64,000 bases of DNA from Mucilaginibacter corticis (GTDB taxonomy: Bacteria; Bacteroidota; Bacteroidia; Sphingobacteriales; Sphingobacteriaceae). A model generated the notes under the pieces. The model ran no database searches, was not told the DNA's origin, and saw only the letters and a program-made list of their open reading frames with translations. The translations under genes and the position numbers were made by a program. The DNA is taken from assembly GCF_007558865.1 (NCBI RefSeq), contig NZ_VLPK01000003.1, positions 186,001-250,000 of the forward strand, read 5' to 3'. This document shows, piece after piece, positions 32,446 through 44,013 of the stretch (positions are counted from its first letter, which is position 1; every line of letters starts with the position of its first letter).

Positions 32446-35400
32446 TTAATGGATCTCGTCAGGATCTTCTTTATAATTCTTCTCCAGTTCGGCTAATTTT
32501 TCTTTACCGTATGCAAAACGGGTTATCAGGAAGAATAATACCGGCACTATAAATATTGCCAGTGACGTAGCTGTAAGCATACCGCCAAACACCGTCCATC
32601 CTATTGTTTTACGAGCCTCGGCACCCGCACCCGATGCAAAAAGCAACGGCGCAACACCCAGGATAAACGCAAGTGAAGTCATAATGATCGGCCTTAGACG
32701 TAACCGTACAGCTTCAAGGGTCGCTTTCTCCAGTTCCATCCCCTTGTCAACACGCTCTTTGGCAAACTCCACTATAAGGATCGCATTCTTAGCCGCCAAA
32801 CCAATTAGCGTGATCAAACCTATCTGTGCGTAAATATTATCAACCAGCCCTTTATTAAGCGTCAGGAACAATATCGCACCAAAAGCACCAAGCGGTACAG
32901 CTAATAATACAGAAAATGGTACAGACCAGCTCTCATACAAAGCAGCCAGGAAGAGGAACACGAAACCAATAGACAAGGCAAAAATGTAGACCGTCTTTGA
33001 TCCGGATAATTTCTCTTCGCGGCTAAGTCCCGAAAATTCATACCCAAAACCTTGCGGTAACGTTTGAGCTGCTACTTCTTCAAGCGCTTTTAACGCGTCA
33101 CCACTACTATAGCCCGCTTTAGGGTTACCATCTATTTCGGCAGACCTGAACAGGTTGTAGTGCGATATCAATGGCGCGTTCTCCATCATCTTGTAAGAGG
33201 TAAGGGTACTTAACGGCACCATTGTACCGGCCTGATTGCGCACGAAATATTGTCCAAGATTATCCATATTAGTACGATAATTGGTATCAGCCTGCGCTAA
33301 CACCCTGAAGTTACGGCCATATATGGTAAAATCGTTAATATAGGCACTACCCATATAAGTTTGCAGCGCGTTATTGACATCCGAGATCAGTACACCTAAT
33401 CGTTTAGCCTTTTCGCGGTCGATTGTTAATTGATAAGCAGGTGTGCGCGCGGTGAAGAATGAAAATGCCTTGCCTATTTCGGGCCTTTTATTTACAGCCG
33501 CGATAAAAGCCTTCAACACATTCTCAAAGTTTTTGATGTCGCCACCTGCTTGTTTTTCTTCAAGTATGAAAGAGAAACCTGCTGTTGAACCCAAACCCGG
33601 AATAGCCGGTGGCGGAATAACAACTACGCTCGCTTCTTTAAACCTTGATAGTTTTTTCTGCAACCTATCTACCAACTGCAACGATGTCTGCTTACGCTCA
33701 TCCCAATTTTTAAGCTGTACAAATATTGTCGCGCTGTTTGATTTTGTAGCGAAACTTACAACGTTCAACCCACCCAAAGCCGCGTAATGCGCTACTTCAG
33801 GCACTTTGTCCAGCGTATCCATCATCGCGTGCAATACAGCGACTGTACGTTCTGTTGATGAGGCTTCCGGTAAGTCATAAGTAATATAGATCCGGCCTTC
33901 ATCCTCGGTCGGGATAAAGCCTGTTGGTTTACTCTTGAAAAGCAGGATAGTACCAACGATGATACAAACCAGTATGATGATAATAAATTTTGAGTTTTTA
34001 ATACCCCTGTCAACCCCGTTACGGTATTTACCGGTGATCCTGTCAAACCAGGCATTAAATTTAAAGAAGAATTTATCAAGGCCCCCTGATTTTTCATCAA
34101 GCTTATGCGGTTTCAACAAAAGTGTACATAATGCCGGTGTTAATGACAATGCCACAAATGCCGATATCAATACTGATATCGCGATAGTTATAGCAAATTG
34201 CTGATACAACCGCCCTACTATACCCGGAATAAACCCTACCGGTACAAATACCGCGGCAAGGATCAAAGCAATTGCAATAACCGGTGCCGATATATCACGC
34301 ATGGCATGCAAGGTAGCATCTGCAGGGCTCATATCCTTTTCGTCCATGTAGTGCTGCACTGATTCCACCACAACGATCGCGTCATCCACCACAATACCAA
34401 TAGCCAGTACGAAACCAAACAGTGTAAGTGTGTTAATGGTGAACCCCAATGGTATAAAGAAAATGAACGTACCTATAATTGATACCGGAATAGCCAATAC
34501 CGGGATAAGCGTTGTACGCCAGCTTTGCAGGAATAAAAATACCACCACAATTACCAGGACCAAGGCTATAACCAGCGTTTCAACTACTTCTTTTACAGAA
34601 ACCTTTACCACGGTTACAGATTCAAAAGGAACCACATAATCAACACCGGCCGGGAAAGCTTTCTTTAGTTCGGCCATGGTAGCATAAACATTGTCAGCAG
34701 TTTCAAGCGCATTACTGCTTGGCGCCTGGTATATTAACAGGTACGATGCTCTTTTTCCATCAACAAATGAGTTACCTGCATAGTTAAATTTACCTAACTC
34801 GATACGGGCTACATCTTTCAAATGAACCACGGCACCTGTACCCGGCTGTGTACGCACGATCACATTGCCAAATTCTTCAGGCTGTGTTAAACGGCCCTTA
34901 ACAATTACAGAATATTCAAAGGTCTGCCCTTTTTCTTGCGGGGTAGCTCCTACTGTACCTGCGGCAACCTGCGCGTTTTGCTCATTTAAAGCGGATGTTA
35001 CATCGGCGGCGGTCATTCCAAGAGCTGCAAGTTTATCTGGCTTTAGCCAGATCCGCATACTGAAATCATCCGCACGTGATACCACGTCACCTACCCCCTT
35101 TGTTCTAAGCAATGCGTCCTTAATAAATACGTTAGCATAGTTATCAAGGAAAGTAACATTATGGCTGCTTGTAGGTGAATAAATAGCCACAAGCATTAAT
35201 ATACTCGGGTTACGTTTACGTACCGTCAAGCCCAAACGCTGCACTTCCTGCGGCAATGTAGGTGTTGCAATACCCACACGGTTTTGCACGTCAAGTGCTG
35301 CAATATTAATATCTGTACCAACCTCAAAGTTGGCTGTCATGCTTAACGCGCCGTTATTTGTACTGTTACTTTGCAGGTAGGTCATGCCCGGCGTACCGTT

Positions 35401-35610
35401 AACCTGTGTTTCAATCGGCGTTGCAACAGTTTGCTCAACCGTTAGGGCGTCAGCACCCGTGTATGTACCGGTTATAGTAACCGTTGGCGGCGTAATTTCA
35501 GGATATTGGCCAATTGGCAAAGTGCCAATGGCAATCAAACCAACTATTACAATAACTATCGAAATAACAATTGCCGTAACGGGTCTTTTTATAAAGGTCT
35601 CTGCGATCAT
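32446..35610 (-). CDS. RND multidrug efflux permease, HAE1 (AcrB/MexB) type
   Basis: 1054 residues, the typical length. It begins MIAETFIKRPVTAIVISIVI and shows two sets of large periplasmic loops and 12 membrane helices. The proton-relay Asp pair lies in GIVVDDAIVVVESVQHYMDE (helix 4), and the second half has GLAAKNAILIVEFAKER and LRLRPIIMTSLAFILGVAPL. It exports drugs, detergents or dyes from the periplasm using the proton gradient, with the MFP and TolC proteins encoded just upstream. Substrate range is unknown. Confidence 0.94.
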   Translation of the reverse strand: MIAETFIKRPVTAIVISIVIVIVGLIAIGTLPIGQYPEITPPTVTITGTYTGADALTVEQTVATPIETQVNGTPGMTYLQSNSTNNGALSMTANFEVGTDINIAALDVQNRVGIATPTLPQEVQRLGLTVRKRNPSILMLVAIYSPTSSHNVTFLDNYANVFIKDALLRTKGVGDVVSRADDFSMRIWLKPDKLAALGMTAADVTSALNEQNAQVAAGTVGATPQEKGQTFEYSVIVKGRLTQPEEFGNVIVRTQPGTGAVVHLKDVARIELGKFNYAGNSFVDGKRASYLLIYQAPSSNALETADNVYATMAELKKAFPAGVDYVVPFESVTVVKVSVKEVVETLVIALVLVIVVVFLFLQSWRTTLIPVLAIPVSIIGTFIFFIPLGFTINTLTLFGFVLAIGIVVDDAIVVVESVQHYMDEKDMSPADATLHAMRDISAPVIAIALILAAVFVPVGFIPGIVGRLYQQFAITIAISVLISAFVALSLTPALCTLLLKPHKLDEKSGGLDKFFFKFNAWFDRITGKYRNGVDRGIKNSKFIIIILVCIIVGTILLFKSKPTGFIPTEDEGRIYITYDLPEASSTERTVAVLHAMMDTLDKVPEVAHYAALGGLNVVSFATKSNSATIFVQLKNWDERKQTSLQLVDRLQKKLSRFKEASVVVIPPPAIPGLGSTAGFSFILEEKQAGGDIKNFENVLKAFIAAVNKRPEIGKAFSFFTARTPAYQLTIDREKAKRLGVLISDVNNALQTYMGSAYINDFTIYGRNFRVLAQADTNYRTNMDNLGQYFVRNQAGTMVPLSTLTSYKMMENAPLISHYNLFRSAEIDGNPKAGYSSGDALKALEEVAAQTLPQGFGYEFSGLSREEKLSGSKTVYIFALSIGFVFLFLAALYESWSVPFSVLLAVPLGAFGAILFLTLNKGLVDNIYAQIGLITLIGLAAKNAILIVEFAKERVDKGMELEKATLEAVRLRLRPIIMTSLAFILGVAPLLFASGAGAEARKTIGWTVFGGMLTATSLAIFIVPVLFFLITRFAYGKEKLAELEKNYKEDPDEIH

Positions 35611-35640
35611 CTAAAATTCAATTTTAAAAAATACCCGTAA

Positions 35641-36819
35641 TTAGTTTTTAGCCGGTTTACCACCTGCTGCCGCCGGCTGTACTGGAATACCCAATGTTAC
35701 TTTGCCGCTATCGCGCAAACGCTGAAAACCATCGGTAATAACTTTATCGCCATTTTGTACACCGCTAAGAATAACCACTTTGTCACTTAAACGCGGGCCC
35801 AATGATACTTTATGTTGTAAAGCGATGGTATCCCTTTTCTCTCCGCCCTCTTTTTGTTTCATAGTAGTATCTTTGGTTACAAAAACAAAAAACTCACCCA
35901 TTTGCTCAGTAACAGCTTTGTAAGGGATGATCACCCGGTTTCCTGACCCGCTGTTTAACACTTTAAGCGCGGTGCTCATGCCATCTTTTAAGATAGCCTT
36001 ATCATTAGGAAACTGAAGCCTAACTTTTATCGATCCGGTCTGGTTATTTACCCCTCTGTCGATAGCTAAAATTTTACCCTGTTTATCATAGATGGAAACA
36101 CCATCAGGTAATACAAGCCTGAAGGTAGAATCAGTACTTTTTTTCTGCAGATCATAAAAGCGATTAATATCCTGCTCATTGATCACCACATCAACACCAA
36201 TTGGGTTTTCACTTGATATAGTATTTAATAATGTGGTCCCTGCTCCTACCTGGCTACCCAATCTAACCTGCGATATACCTATACGGCCTGTAACAGGCGC
36301 GGTTATGGTAGCGTAAGAAAGATCTGTTTTAGCTGATGATAACGCAGCTTTGGCCACATCAACCTGCCCTTTTGATGTTTCATAGGTAGCCACAGCCTGG
36401 TCTACAGTTTGACGCGCCACAGCATCACTTTTCAAAAGCATGTTATAGCGGTCAACATCTTTTTGAGCCTTAACCAAATTTGCATTGGCATTAGCCAGGT
36501 TAGCTTGCGCCTGTGCTACGGCATCAAGAAACTTGCGCCTGTCAATTTCATAAAGCGGCTTGCCTTTTTGTACAACATCACCCTCTTTAAAGAAGATCCC
36601 TGTTATAAAACCGGATACCTGTGCACGCAATTCAACATTATTTAATGACACCACAGTTCCCTGGTATTGGTCATAGTAAAGCGCGTCGCCTAATTTAGCT
36701 TCGGCAACGTTTACCGCTGTTGGCGGCGGCGCTGCATCTTGCTTTGCCGAATTATCTTTACATGATGCCCATGCTAACATTGCAACCGGGGTTAACCAAA
36801 TTATGTACCTTTTTTTCAT
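35641..36819 (-). CDS. RND efflux periplasmic adaptor (MFP), AcrA/MexA type
   Basis: 392 residues. An N-terminal lipoprotein signal (MLAWASC) anchors it to the inner membrane. The biotinyl-lipoyl halves are VELRAQVSGFITGIFFKEGDVVQKG and ATITAPVTGRIGISQVRLG, with an alpha-hairpin coiled coil between (QAQANLANANANLVKAQKDV). Beta-barrel and membrane-proximal domains follow. It bridges the RND pump and the TolC channel. It is the middle gene of the operon, 30 bases before the permease. Confidence 0.93.
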   Translation of the reverse strand: MKKRYIIWLTPVAMLAWASCKDNSAKQDAAPPPTAVNVAEAKLGDALYYDQYQGTVVSLNNVELRAQVSGFITGIFFKEGDVVQKGKPLYEIDRRKFLDAVAQAQANLANANANLVKAQKDVDRYNMLLKSDAVARQTVDQAVATYETSKGQVDVAKAALSSAKTDLSYATITAPVTGRIGISQVRLGSQVGAGTTLLNTISSENPIGVDVVINEQDINRFYDLQKKSTDSTFRLVLPDGVSIYDKQGKILAIDRGVNNQTGSIKVRLQFPNDKAILKDGMSTALKVLNSGSGNRVIIPYKAVTEQMGEFFVFVTKDTTMKQKEGGEKRDTIALQHKVSLGPRLSDKVVILSGVQNGDKVITDGFQRLRDSGKVTLGIPVQPAAAGGKPAKN

Positions 36820-36892
36820 CAGTATGAGGGTATTGTTGTGTGTTATATATTTATTGCAACATGTGCAATATCAAATGATTATTAATTAAAAT

Positions 36893-38221
36893 TTACTCGA
36901 CAGCAAGTGTACCTAACGCTTTTTTCAAATCGATTTTGCTTGACAGTAACTGAAACAGCGAGTTATAATAATTCAGCTCTGACGTACGCAGGTCTGATTG
37001 TGCCACAATAACATCCAGGTAAGTTTTAACACCTTCGCGATACTGCAGGCTTACTACATTATATACATCTTTTGCCAGGTCTACGTTTTGCTTAAGTATC
37101 TGCCAGTTGATATAGTTACTCTTATAGCTGGCCAAAGCCTGTACGTATTCTGTATTAATGGTATTTTGCGAGTTGATCACATCCAGGTCTGTACGCTGAA
37201 CGTCAAGCTTTGCTTTGCTCAGATTTTGCAATCGTTTTGTTCCCTGGAAGATGGGTAATGATAACGACAAACCTCCATACGCGCTTGGGAATGCGTTTTT
37301 ATAAAGATCAGAGAAATGTGTATTTAAATAAACTAAGTTATAACTGCCCACAGCAGATAAAGACGGCAAAAACCCCCAGCGGTAATAATCTACATTTAAG
37401 TTTTTAAGATTTTTTTGTGTTAATAACAACTGGTACTCAATGCGGTTATTTACATTTAAAGTTTGGTTGGTATCAATATACGCCTCTTTCTCATAAGTGG
37501 TCGAATCGTATGACAGTGTGATATCATTCTTCGTATTAAGACCCATTATCTGTTTTAGATAAGCTAACTTGGCGTTAATGCTTTCAGAGGTTTGTTTTCG
37601 CAATGCGATCTCGTTGTTTAACGCTATGGTGGCTTGTTTATAATCTATTTTATCAACTACGCCTGCCTGATACCTGTTATAAGCATCTTTTAGAGACCTT
37701 TGCAGCCTTAACATGTCCTCGTTAATGATGTTTAATTGTTTCTCAGACAACAACACATCAAAAAATGCTTTGCTTACATCAGAAACTACATTGATCTGAC
37801 TGCTTAATGTGTTTTGTTTATAATATAAGCGCGAGTAGTTGGCTGTTCTTGATGCCAGCAATACGTCATTATTATATATAACCTGGCTGGCTTGTAAACC
37901 CAGGCTTGAATACTCGTCAATACTTGATACTACACCCGGTGTTGTAGATTGTACCGGGCTTCCTTTAAAATAATGGTCGTAAACACCTGATGAATTAACC
38001 TGAGGTAACCACGCCGATAAGCCGATGCGGATATCGCGCTCATTGATCTGCTGATCTATGGATGCCTGCTTTACTGCCGGTTGATTCCGTAAAGCAAAAA
38101 GTATACTTTGCCTTAGTGTTATTACGTTAGTTAACGTATCTGCACGGTTTTGTGCAAACATTTTAGAAGCATTTAGAATTAATACGGCATTAATTATTAA
38201 CAACAAGTATATTTTTTTCAT
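36893..38221 (-). CDS. TolC family outer-membrane efflux protein
   Basis: 442 residues from ATG 38221 (MKKIYLLLIINAVLILNASK), a signal peptide ending near MFAQ. It shows the two-fold TolC repeat of long helices and strands, with QVIYNNDVLLASRTANYSRLYYK and, in the second half, LSLSLPIFQGTKRLQNLSKAKLD. It forms the trimeric outer-membrane channel of the tripartite pump. An upstream ATG at 38257 would bury the signal peptide behind 12 residues and was rejected. It is the first gene of the TolC-MFP-RND operon, which is an unusual but known order. Confidence 0.9.
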   Translation of the reverse strand: MKKIYLLLIINAVLILNASKMFAQNRADTLTNVITLRQSILFALRNQPAVKQASIDQQINERDIRIGLSAWLPQVNSSGVYDHYFKGSPVQSTTPGVVSSIDEYSSLGLQASQVIYNNDVLLASRTANYSRLYYKQNTLSSQINVVSDVSKAFFDVLLSEKQLNIINEDMLRLQRSLKDAYNRYQAGVVDKIDYKQATIALNNEIALRKQTSESINAKLAYLKQIMGLNTKNDITLSYDSTTYEKEAYIDTNQTLNVNNRIEYQLLLTQKNLKNLNVDYYRWGFLPSLSAVGSYNLVYLNTHFSDLYKNAFPSAYGGLSLSLPIFQGTKRLQNLSKAKLDVQRTDLDVINSQNTINTEYVQALASYKSNYINWQILKQNVDLAKDVYNVVSLQYREGVKTYLDVIVAQSDLRTSELNYYNSLFQLLSSKIDLKKALGTLAVE

Positions 38222-39788
<1,567 letters not shown>

Positions 39789-39802
39789 TTAAAAACCGAT
39801 AT

Positions 39803-39836
39803 AAAATGCGGCTATTTAAAAAAGTAGCCGCATTTT
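39803..39836 (+). terminator. Intrinsic terminator between spt and cerS
   Basis: AAAATGCGGCTA (39803-39814) pairs perfectly with TAGCCGCATTTT (39825-39836), and the T-run continues. It sits 15 bases after the spt stop and 33 bases before the next start, so spt may be transcribed apart from the downstream genes or read-through may be limited. Confidence 0.82.
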
Positions 39837-39868
39837 TTGTTTACTATCAATAAATTTCTGCCAGTTAA

Positions 39869-40987
39869 ATGAAAAAAATAATTCCCGTAAATTCAAAAAA
39901 AGAACTTACAGCATTTATTGATTTCCCGCATGATCTGTACCGGGACGACCCTAATTACGTGCCTGAATTATTTATAGCACAAAGAGATCTGCTAACTATA
40001 CACCCTTTTCATAAACACAATAAATTACAGGGATTTTTGGCTTATGATGGCGATAAAATAGTCGGCCGTATAGCGGCTATATTAAATAACAGCCATAACG
40101 AATACAACCATGTTAATGATGGTTTCTTTGGATTTTTTGATTGTATAAACGACCAAGAAACAGCTAACCTGCTTTTTACTACTGCTACTAACTGGTTAAA
40201 AGACAAAGGCGTAACCGGAAAATTTTTAGGTCCTGTAAATTTTTCAACTAATGAGCCTTGCGGCTTATTAATTGAGGGTTTTGATAGCCCGCCCGTTTTA
40301 ATGCAAACCTATAACGCGGCCTATTATGCCCAGTTAATTGAAGGTTTTGGCTTTGGAAAAGATGTAGACCTGATTGCCTGGCATTGGGATGGTAACAACT
40401 ATGATGATAAATCGGTAAGGTTGCTTAATGCCTTGCAGGAGCGCTTAAAACGTAATAACATTATCATCCGTAAAGTAGACCTTAAAAACTTTAAAGAAGA
40501 GACTGTAAAACTGCGTAGCGTATACAATTCGGCCTGGGATCAGAATACCGGGTTTGTTCCATTATCTGATGAAGAATTTGATTACCTGGCTAAAGACCTA
40601 AAACTGATACTTGACCCAGATTTTGCATTAGTAGCAGAACAGGACGGCAAAATTGTAGCTTTCGGCCTTGCGTTGCTTAATTACAATGAAATTTTCAGAA
40701 CTATTAAAAACGGGCGCCTGTTCCCTACCGGGATATTTAAATTATTATTTGGCAAAAAGAAGATACAAAGCCTGCGTATCTACGCTTTGGGTGTGATTGA
40801 TGGCTACCGTAAAATGGGTATTGAAGCTTGTTTATATGGCACCATTATTAAAAACTACACAGCGAAAGGATTAAAATGGGCCGAAGCCGGATGGACCCTT
40901 GAGCATAACACGCTCATCAACGAGGCCATCATAGCCATAAAAGGCGATCCGTACAAGAAGTATCGCATGTATCAAAAGCAAATATGA
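39869..40987 (+). CDS. cerS: GNAT-fold N-acyltransferase, probable bacterial ceramide synthase (bCerS)
   Basis: 372 residues, no signal peptide. It has the features of a GNAT-superfamily protein: an N-terminal KKELTAFIDFPHDLYRDDPNYVPEL, a central GRIAAILNNSHNEYNH, GKFLGPVNFSTNEPCGLLIEGFDS, and a C-terminal ALGVIDGYRKMGIEACLYG that resembles the acyl-CoA binding loop. In Caulobacter the ceramide synthase bCerS is a GNAT-like protein of this size, N-acylating 3-ketosphinganine, and it is encoded with spt and cerR. The same trio in the same order here supports the call. The assignment rests on context and fold, not on a direct alignment. Confidence 0.75.
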   Translation: MKKIIPVNSKKELTAFIDFPHDLYRDDPNYVPELFIAQRDLLTIHPFHKHNKLQGFLAYDGDKIVGRIAAILNNSHNEYNHVNDGFFGFFDCINDQETANLLFTTATNWLKDKGVTGKFLGPVNFSTNEPCGLLIEGFDSPPVLMQTYNAAYYAQLIEGFGFGKDVDLIAWHWDGNNYDDKSVRLLNALQERLKRNNIIIRKVDLKNFKEETVKLRSVYNSAWDQNTGFVPLSDEEFDYLAKDLKLILDPDFALVAEQDGKIVAFGLALLNYNEIFRTIKNGRLFPTGIFKLLFGKKKIQSLRIYALGVIDGYRKMGIEACLYGTIIKNYTAKGLKWAEAGWTLEHNTLINEAIIAIKGDPYKKYRMYQKQI

Positions 40988-41970
40988 AAGAAAAGGTTTT
41001 AATAACCGGGGCAAGTGGCTTTGTTGGGTACCATCTGATTATTGAAGCATTACAAAACAACCTTGAAGTGTATGCGGCTGTAAGGAAAAACAGCCGTGTT
41101 GATCACCTGAAAGGTTTTGATATTCAATATATCAACCTGGATTATGAAAACCTGCAATCCCTTAAAGACACTTTGCAGGAAAAACAGTTTGACTACATCA
41201 TACATGCCGCGGGCATTACCCGTGCGATATCTGAACAGGAATATAATCTCATAAATGCTACTTACACTGCCAATCTTGCAAATGCAGCCGCAGATACCGG
41301 AGATAAATTAAAAAAGTTTGTTTTAATAAGCAGCCTGGCAGGAGTTGGGCCTTTGCAAACCTTAACCGGCATAATTACAGAAGAAACACGCCCCAACCCT
41401 ATCACCGCGTATGGCCGGAGTAAATTATTAGCCGAAAGAAAACTTAAAGCGGTTAAAAATTTAAACTATACCATACTAAGACCCACTGCTGTATATGGCC
41501 CGCGCGATACCGGGATCTTTATCTTCTTTAAACAGGTAAGTAATCGCATAGAAGCTTATATAGGTAAAGGGCAACAAAAATTGAGCTTTATTTATGTTGT
41601 AGACCTGGCCAAAGCAAGCATCCTGGCGCTCAAAAACGGCAACATGCAAACCTTTAATTTATCAGACGGAAACTTTTACGACAAGCATGAACTTGGAAAG
41701 TTATCAAAAGATATACTAAATGTTAAGACAGTGAAGTTTCATCTTTTAGTAAACTTTGTAAAATTAATTGCCGGCGTATCAGAAAAAGTAAGTTCTTTGA
41801 GAAATAAAGCCCCTATTCTAAATATCGAAAAACTGAACGAACTCACGGCTGTTAACTGGTCGTGCAGTATTGAACTTGCAAAACATGATCTGAAATTTTA
41901 TCCGCAAAACACACTTAAGGACGGCTTACAGCAAACCCTTAAATGGTATAAGGATAATAATTGGCTTTAA
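40984..41970 (+). CDS. cerR: NAD-dependent epimerase/dehydratase family protein, probable ceramide reductase (CerR)
   Basis: 328 residues, extended short-chain dehydrogenase fold. The NAD(P)-binding motif is VLITGASGFVGYHLI at the N-terminus. The catalytic Tyr-Lys pair is in ITAYGRSKLLAERKLKA, and RPTAVYGPRDTGIF follows. In Caulobacter CerR, a protein of this family next to spt, reduces the 3-keto group of the acylated product to make dihydroceramide. It overlaps the ceramide synthase-like gene by four bases (ATGA), so the two are translationally coupled. An unrelated sugar-nucleotide role is possible but less likely here. Confidence 0.75.
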   Translation: MKEKVLITGASGFVGYHLIIEALQNNLEVYAAVRKNSRVDHLKGFDIQYINLDYENLQSLKDTLQEKQFDYIIHAAGITRAISEQEYNLINATYTANLANAAADTGDKLKKFVLISSLAGVGPLQTLTGIITEETRPNPITAYGRSKLLAERKLKAVKNLNYTILRPTAVYGPRDTGIFIFFKQVSNRIEAYIGKGQQKLSFIYVVDLAKASILALKNGNMQTFNLSDGNFYDKHELGKLSKDILNVKTVKFHLLVNFVKLIAGVSEKVSSLRNKAPILNIEKLNELTAVNWSCSIELAKHDLKFYPQNTLKDGLQQTLKWYKDNNWL

Positions 41971-42016
41971 TACACAATCTGCATATACACTATAATCTAC
42001 ATATTAAATTTACACA

Positions 42017-43339
42017 ATGAAAAGCACCATTAAACCTGCCGAGGGTAAACTTGGCATTTTATTACCGGGATTAGGGGCAGTAGCCACTACACTAATTGCC
42101 GGCGTTGAAGCAGTTAAAAAAGGAATATCACAACCAATAGGTTCATTAACACAGATGGGCACTATCCGTTTGGGTAAAAGAACAGAAAACCGTCGTCCAA
42201 AAGTTAAAGATTTTGTGCCTTTGGCAGACCTTAATGATATTGTATGGGGTGGCTGGGATGTATACGAAGATAACGTATACGAATCTGCAATGAATGCAAA
42301 AGTACTTGAGCCTGGATTGCTTTATTCTGTAAAAGAAGAGTTAGAGGCTATCAAACCAATGAAAGCCGCTTTTGATCAAAACTATGCAAAAAACTTAACC
42401 GCTACCAATGTTAAAACCGGTACCCGTTATGAGTTGGCGCAACAGGTTATGGAAGATATCCAAAACTTTAAAGAGAATAATGGCCTTGACCGCGTAGTTT
42501 TGGTATGGTGCGGATCGACAGAGATCTATTACGAAGCATCGGATGTTCATAGCTCGCTTGAAAAATTTGAGCAGGGCTTAATTAACGATGATAAACTGAT
42601 TGCTCCAAGTATGATCTATGCTTACGCGGCTTTGAAATTAGGTGTACCTTTTGCTAACGGCGCTCCAAACTTAACAGTCGATATCCCTGCGCTGATCGAG
42701 CTGGCACGTATCACCGAAACACCTATCGCCGGTAAGGATTTCAAAACAGGTCAAACTTTAATGAAAACTATCTTGGCGCCAGGTCTTGCTGCAAGATCAT
42801 TAGGTGTTAACGGTTGGTTCTCTACCAATATTTTAGGTAACCGCGATGGTTTGGTATTAGATGATCCGGATAATTTTAAAACTAAAGAAGTTTCAAAATT
42901 AGGTGTATTAGAAGATATTTTTAAACCGGAAGATAATCCTGAATTATATGGTGATATTTTCCACAAGATCCGTATTAACTACTACCCTCCGCATGGCGAT
43001 AACAAAGAAAGCTGGGACAACATCGATATTTTTGGCTGGTTAGGTTACAAAATGCAGATCAAGATCAACTTTTTATGCCGCGACTCTATTCTTGCTGCTC
43101 CTATCGCATTAGACTTGGCTTTGTTTAGTGATTTTGCAAAACGCGCAGGAATGAGCGGCGTACAAGAGTGGTTATCATTCTACCTGAAATCTCCGCAGAC
43201 TGCTCCTGGTTTACCTGCAGAGAACGATATATTTAAACAATTAATAAAACTGGAAAACACGTTACGCTACTTAATGGGCGAAGATCTGATAACCCACCTG
43301 GGCCTGGATTATTACGAAGAACTGGTTGAAGTAAAATAA
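42017..43339 (+). CDS. ino1: Myo-inositol-3-phosphate synthase (MIPS)
   Basis: 440 residues. It shows the inositol-1-phosphate synthase pattern: LGILLPGLGAVATTLIAGVEA (NAD-binding), WGGWDVYEDNVYESAMNAKVL, VLVWCGSTE, TGQTLMKTILAPGLAARSLG, and WSTNILGNRDG-like text in GWFSTNILGNRDGLVLDD. It converts glucose-6-phosphate to inositol-3-phosphate, which supplies the inositol head group. In Bacteroides thetaiotaomicron the MIPS gene (BT_1526) lies in the inositol-lipid locus. It starts 46 bases after cerR and 2 bases before the PgpA-like gene. Confidence 0.93.
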   Translation: MKSTIKPAEGKLGILLPGLGAVATTLIAGVEAVKKGISQPIGSLTQMGTIRLGKRTENRRPKVKDFVPLADLNDIVWGGWDVYEDNVYESAMNAKVLEPGLLYSVKEELEAIKPMKAAFDQNYAKNLTATNVKTGTRYELAQQVMEDIQNFKENNGLDRVVLVWCGSTEIYYEASDVHSSLEKFEQGLINDDKLIAPSMIYAYAALKLGVPFANGAPNLTVDIPALIELARITETPIAGKDFKTGQTLMKTILAPGLAARSLGVNGWFSTNILGNRDGLVLDDPDNFKTKEVSKLGVLEDIFKPEDNPELYGDIFHKIRINYYPPHGDNKESWDNIDIFGWLGYKMQIKINFLCRDSILAAPIALDLALFSDFAKRAGMSGVQEWLSFYLKSPQTAPGLPAENDIFKQLIKLENTLRYLMGEDLITHLGLDYYEELVEVK

Positions 43340-43341
43340 GC

Positions 43342-43806
43342 ATGTTGTTTCATAAACTGGCCGCTACTGTTTTTGGCATTGGTTACTTAGGTAAGGGTGT
43401 CGGCACAATAGCGGCCTTTTTTGCTTGCGTATGTTGGTACCTGCTTTGGCACAACAACGCAATGATAATGCCCGCTATCCTGCTTACTGCTATTGTAACA
43501 GCGTTGGGCATTTGGAGTGGCAATAAGGTCGAACCTATCTGGGGCAAAGATCATAACCGTGTGGTTATTGACGAAGTTGCCGGGATGTTTGTAAGCTTAC
43601 TTTTTGTACCAGTTACCTTACCTTACATTACAGCTGGCTTTATTCTTTTTAGATTTTTTGATATTTTAAAACCTCTTTTTATCAGGCGCCTTGAAGCTTT
43701 GCCGGGCGGATGGGGCGTTATGGCTGACGATCTGCTGGCCGGAGTTTATGCTAATATTATTTTACAGTTAATTGTGTGGTTAAACATACTTAATGTCAGA
43801 TTTTAG
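43342..43806 (+). CDS. PgpA-type phosphatase, probable phosphatidylinositol-phosphate phosphatase
   Basis: 154 residues with three or four hydrophobic segments. Phosphatidylglycerophosphatase A marks are ATVFGIGYLGKGVGTIAAF, WGKDHNRVVIDEVAGMFVSL and GVMADDLLAGVYANI, carrying the conserved acidic metal ligands. In Bacteroides the PgpA-like protein BT_1522 dephosphorylates phosphatidylinositol phosphate to PI. Its place between MIPS and the CDP-alcohol transferase supports that role here over phosphatidylglycerol synthesis. Activity on phosphatidylglycerophosphate remains possible. Confidence 0.82.
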   Translation: MLFHKLAATVFGIGYLGKGVGTIAAFFACVCWYLLWHNNAMIMPAILLTAIVTALGIWSGNKVEPIWGKDHNRVVIDEVAGMFVSLLFVPVTLPYITAGFILFRFFDILKPLFIRRLEALPGGWGVMADDLLAGVYANIILQLIVWLNILNVRF

Positions 43807-43878
43807 TAAAACCTGTTAAATATTGTTAATCCCCGGCAGTTTTTGACTTTTTGACCACAGAAGTCTATTGTAATTCTT

Positions 43879-43886
43879 TAACTTTG
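43879..43886 (+). promoter_or_regulatory. Candidate internal promoter -7 box upstream of the DUF5686 gene
   Basis: TAACTTTG fits TAnnTTTG. TTTG at 43850-43853 is upstream, but the 25-base spacing is longer than the usual ~20. It would give a leader of about 120 bases before ATG 44014, so the second half of the lipid locus could have its own promoter. Confidence 0.4.
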
Positions 43887-44013
43887 CCCCTGTTTACCGA
43901 ACTAAATTGTACGCTTATTCTGCGGCATTGTACTACCCTCTAAACTTATTTTAAAATAAGCTGGATTGTATAAAAGAGTAGCACTACAAACACGGTTTGT
44001 ATTATATAAGTAC

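Noticed and set aside
43342..43806. Phosphatidylglycerophosphatase A of general phospholipid synthesis
   Set aside because: Family match is right, but the neighbours are inositol-lipid genes, so a PI-phosphate phosphatase is the better call. Not excluded.
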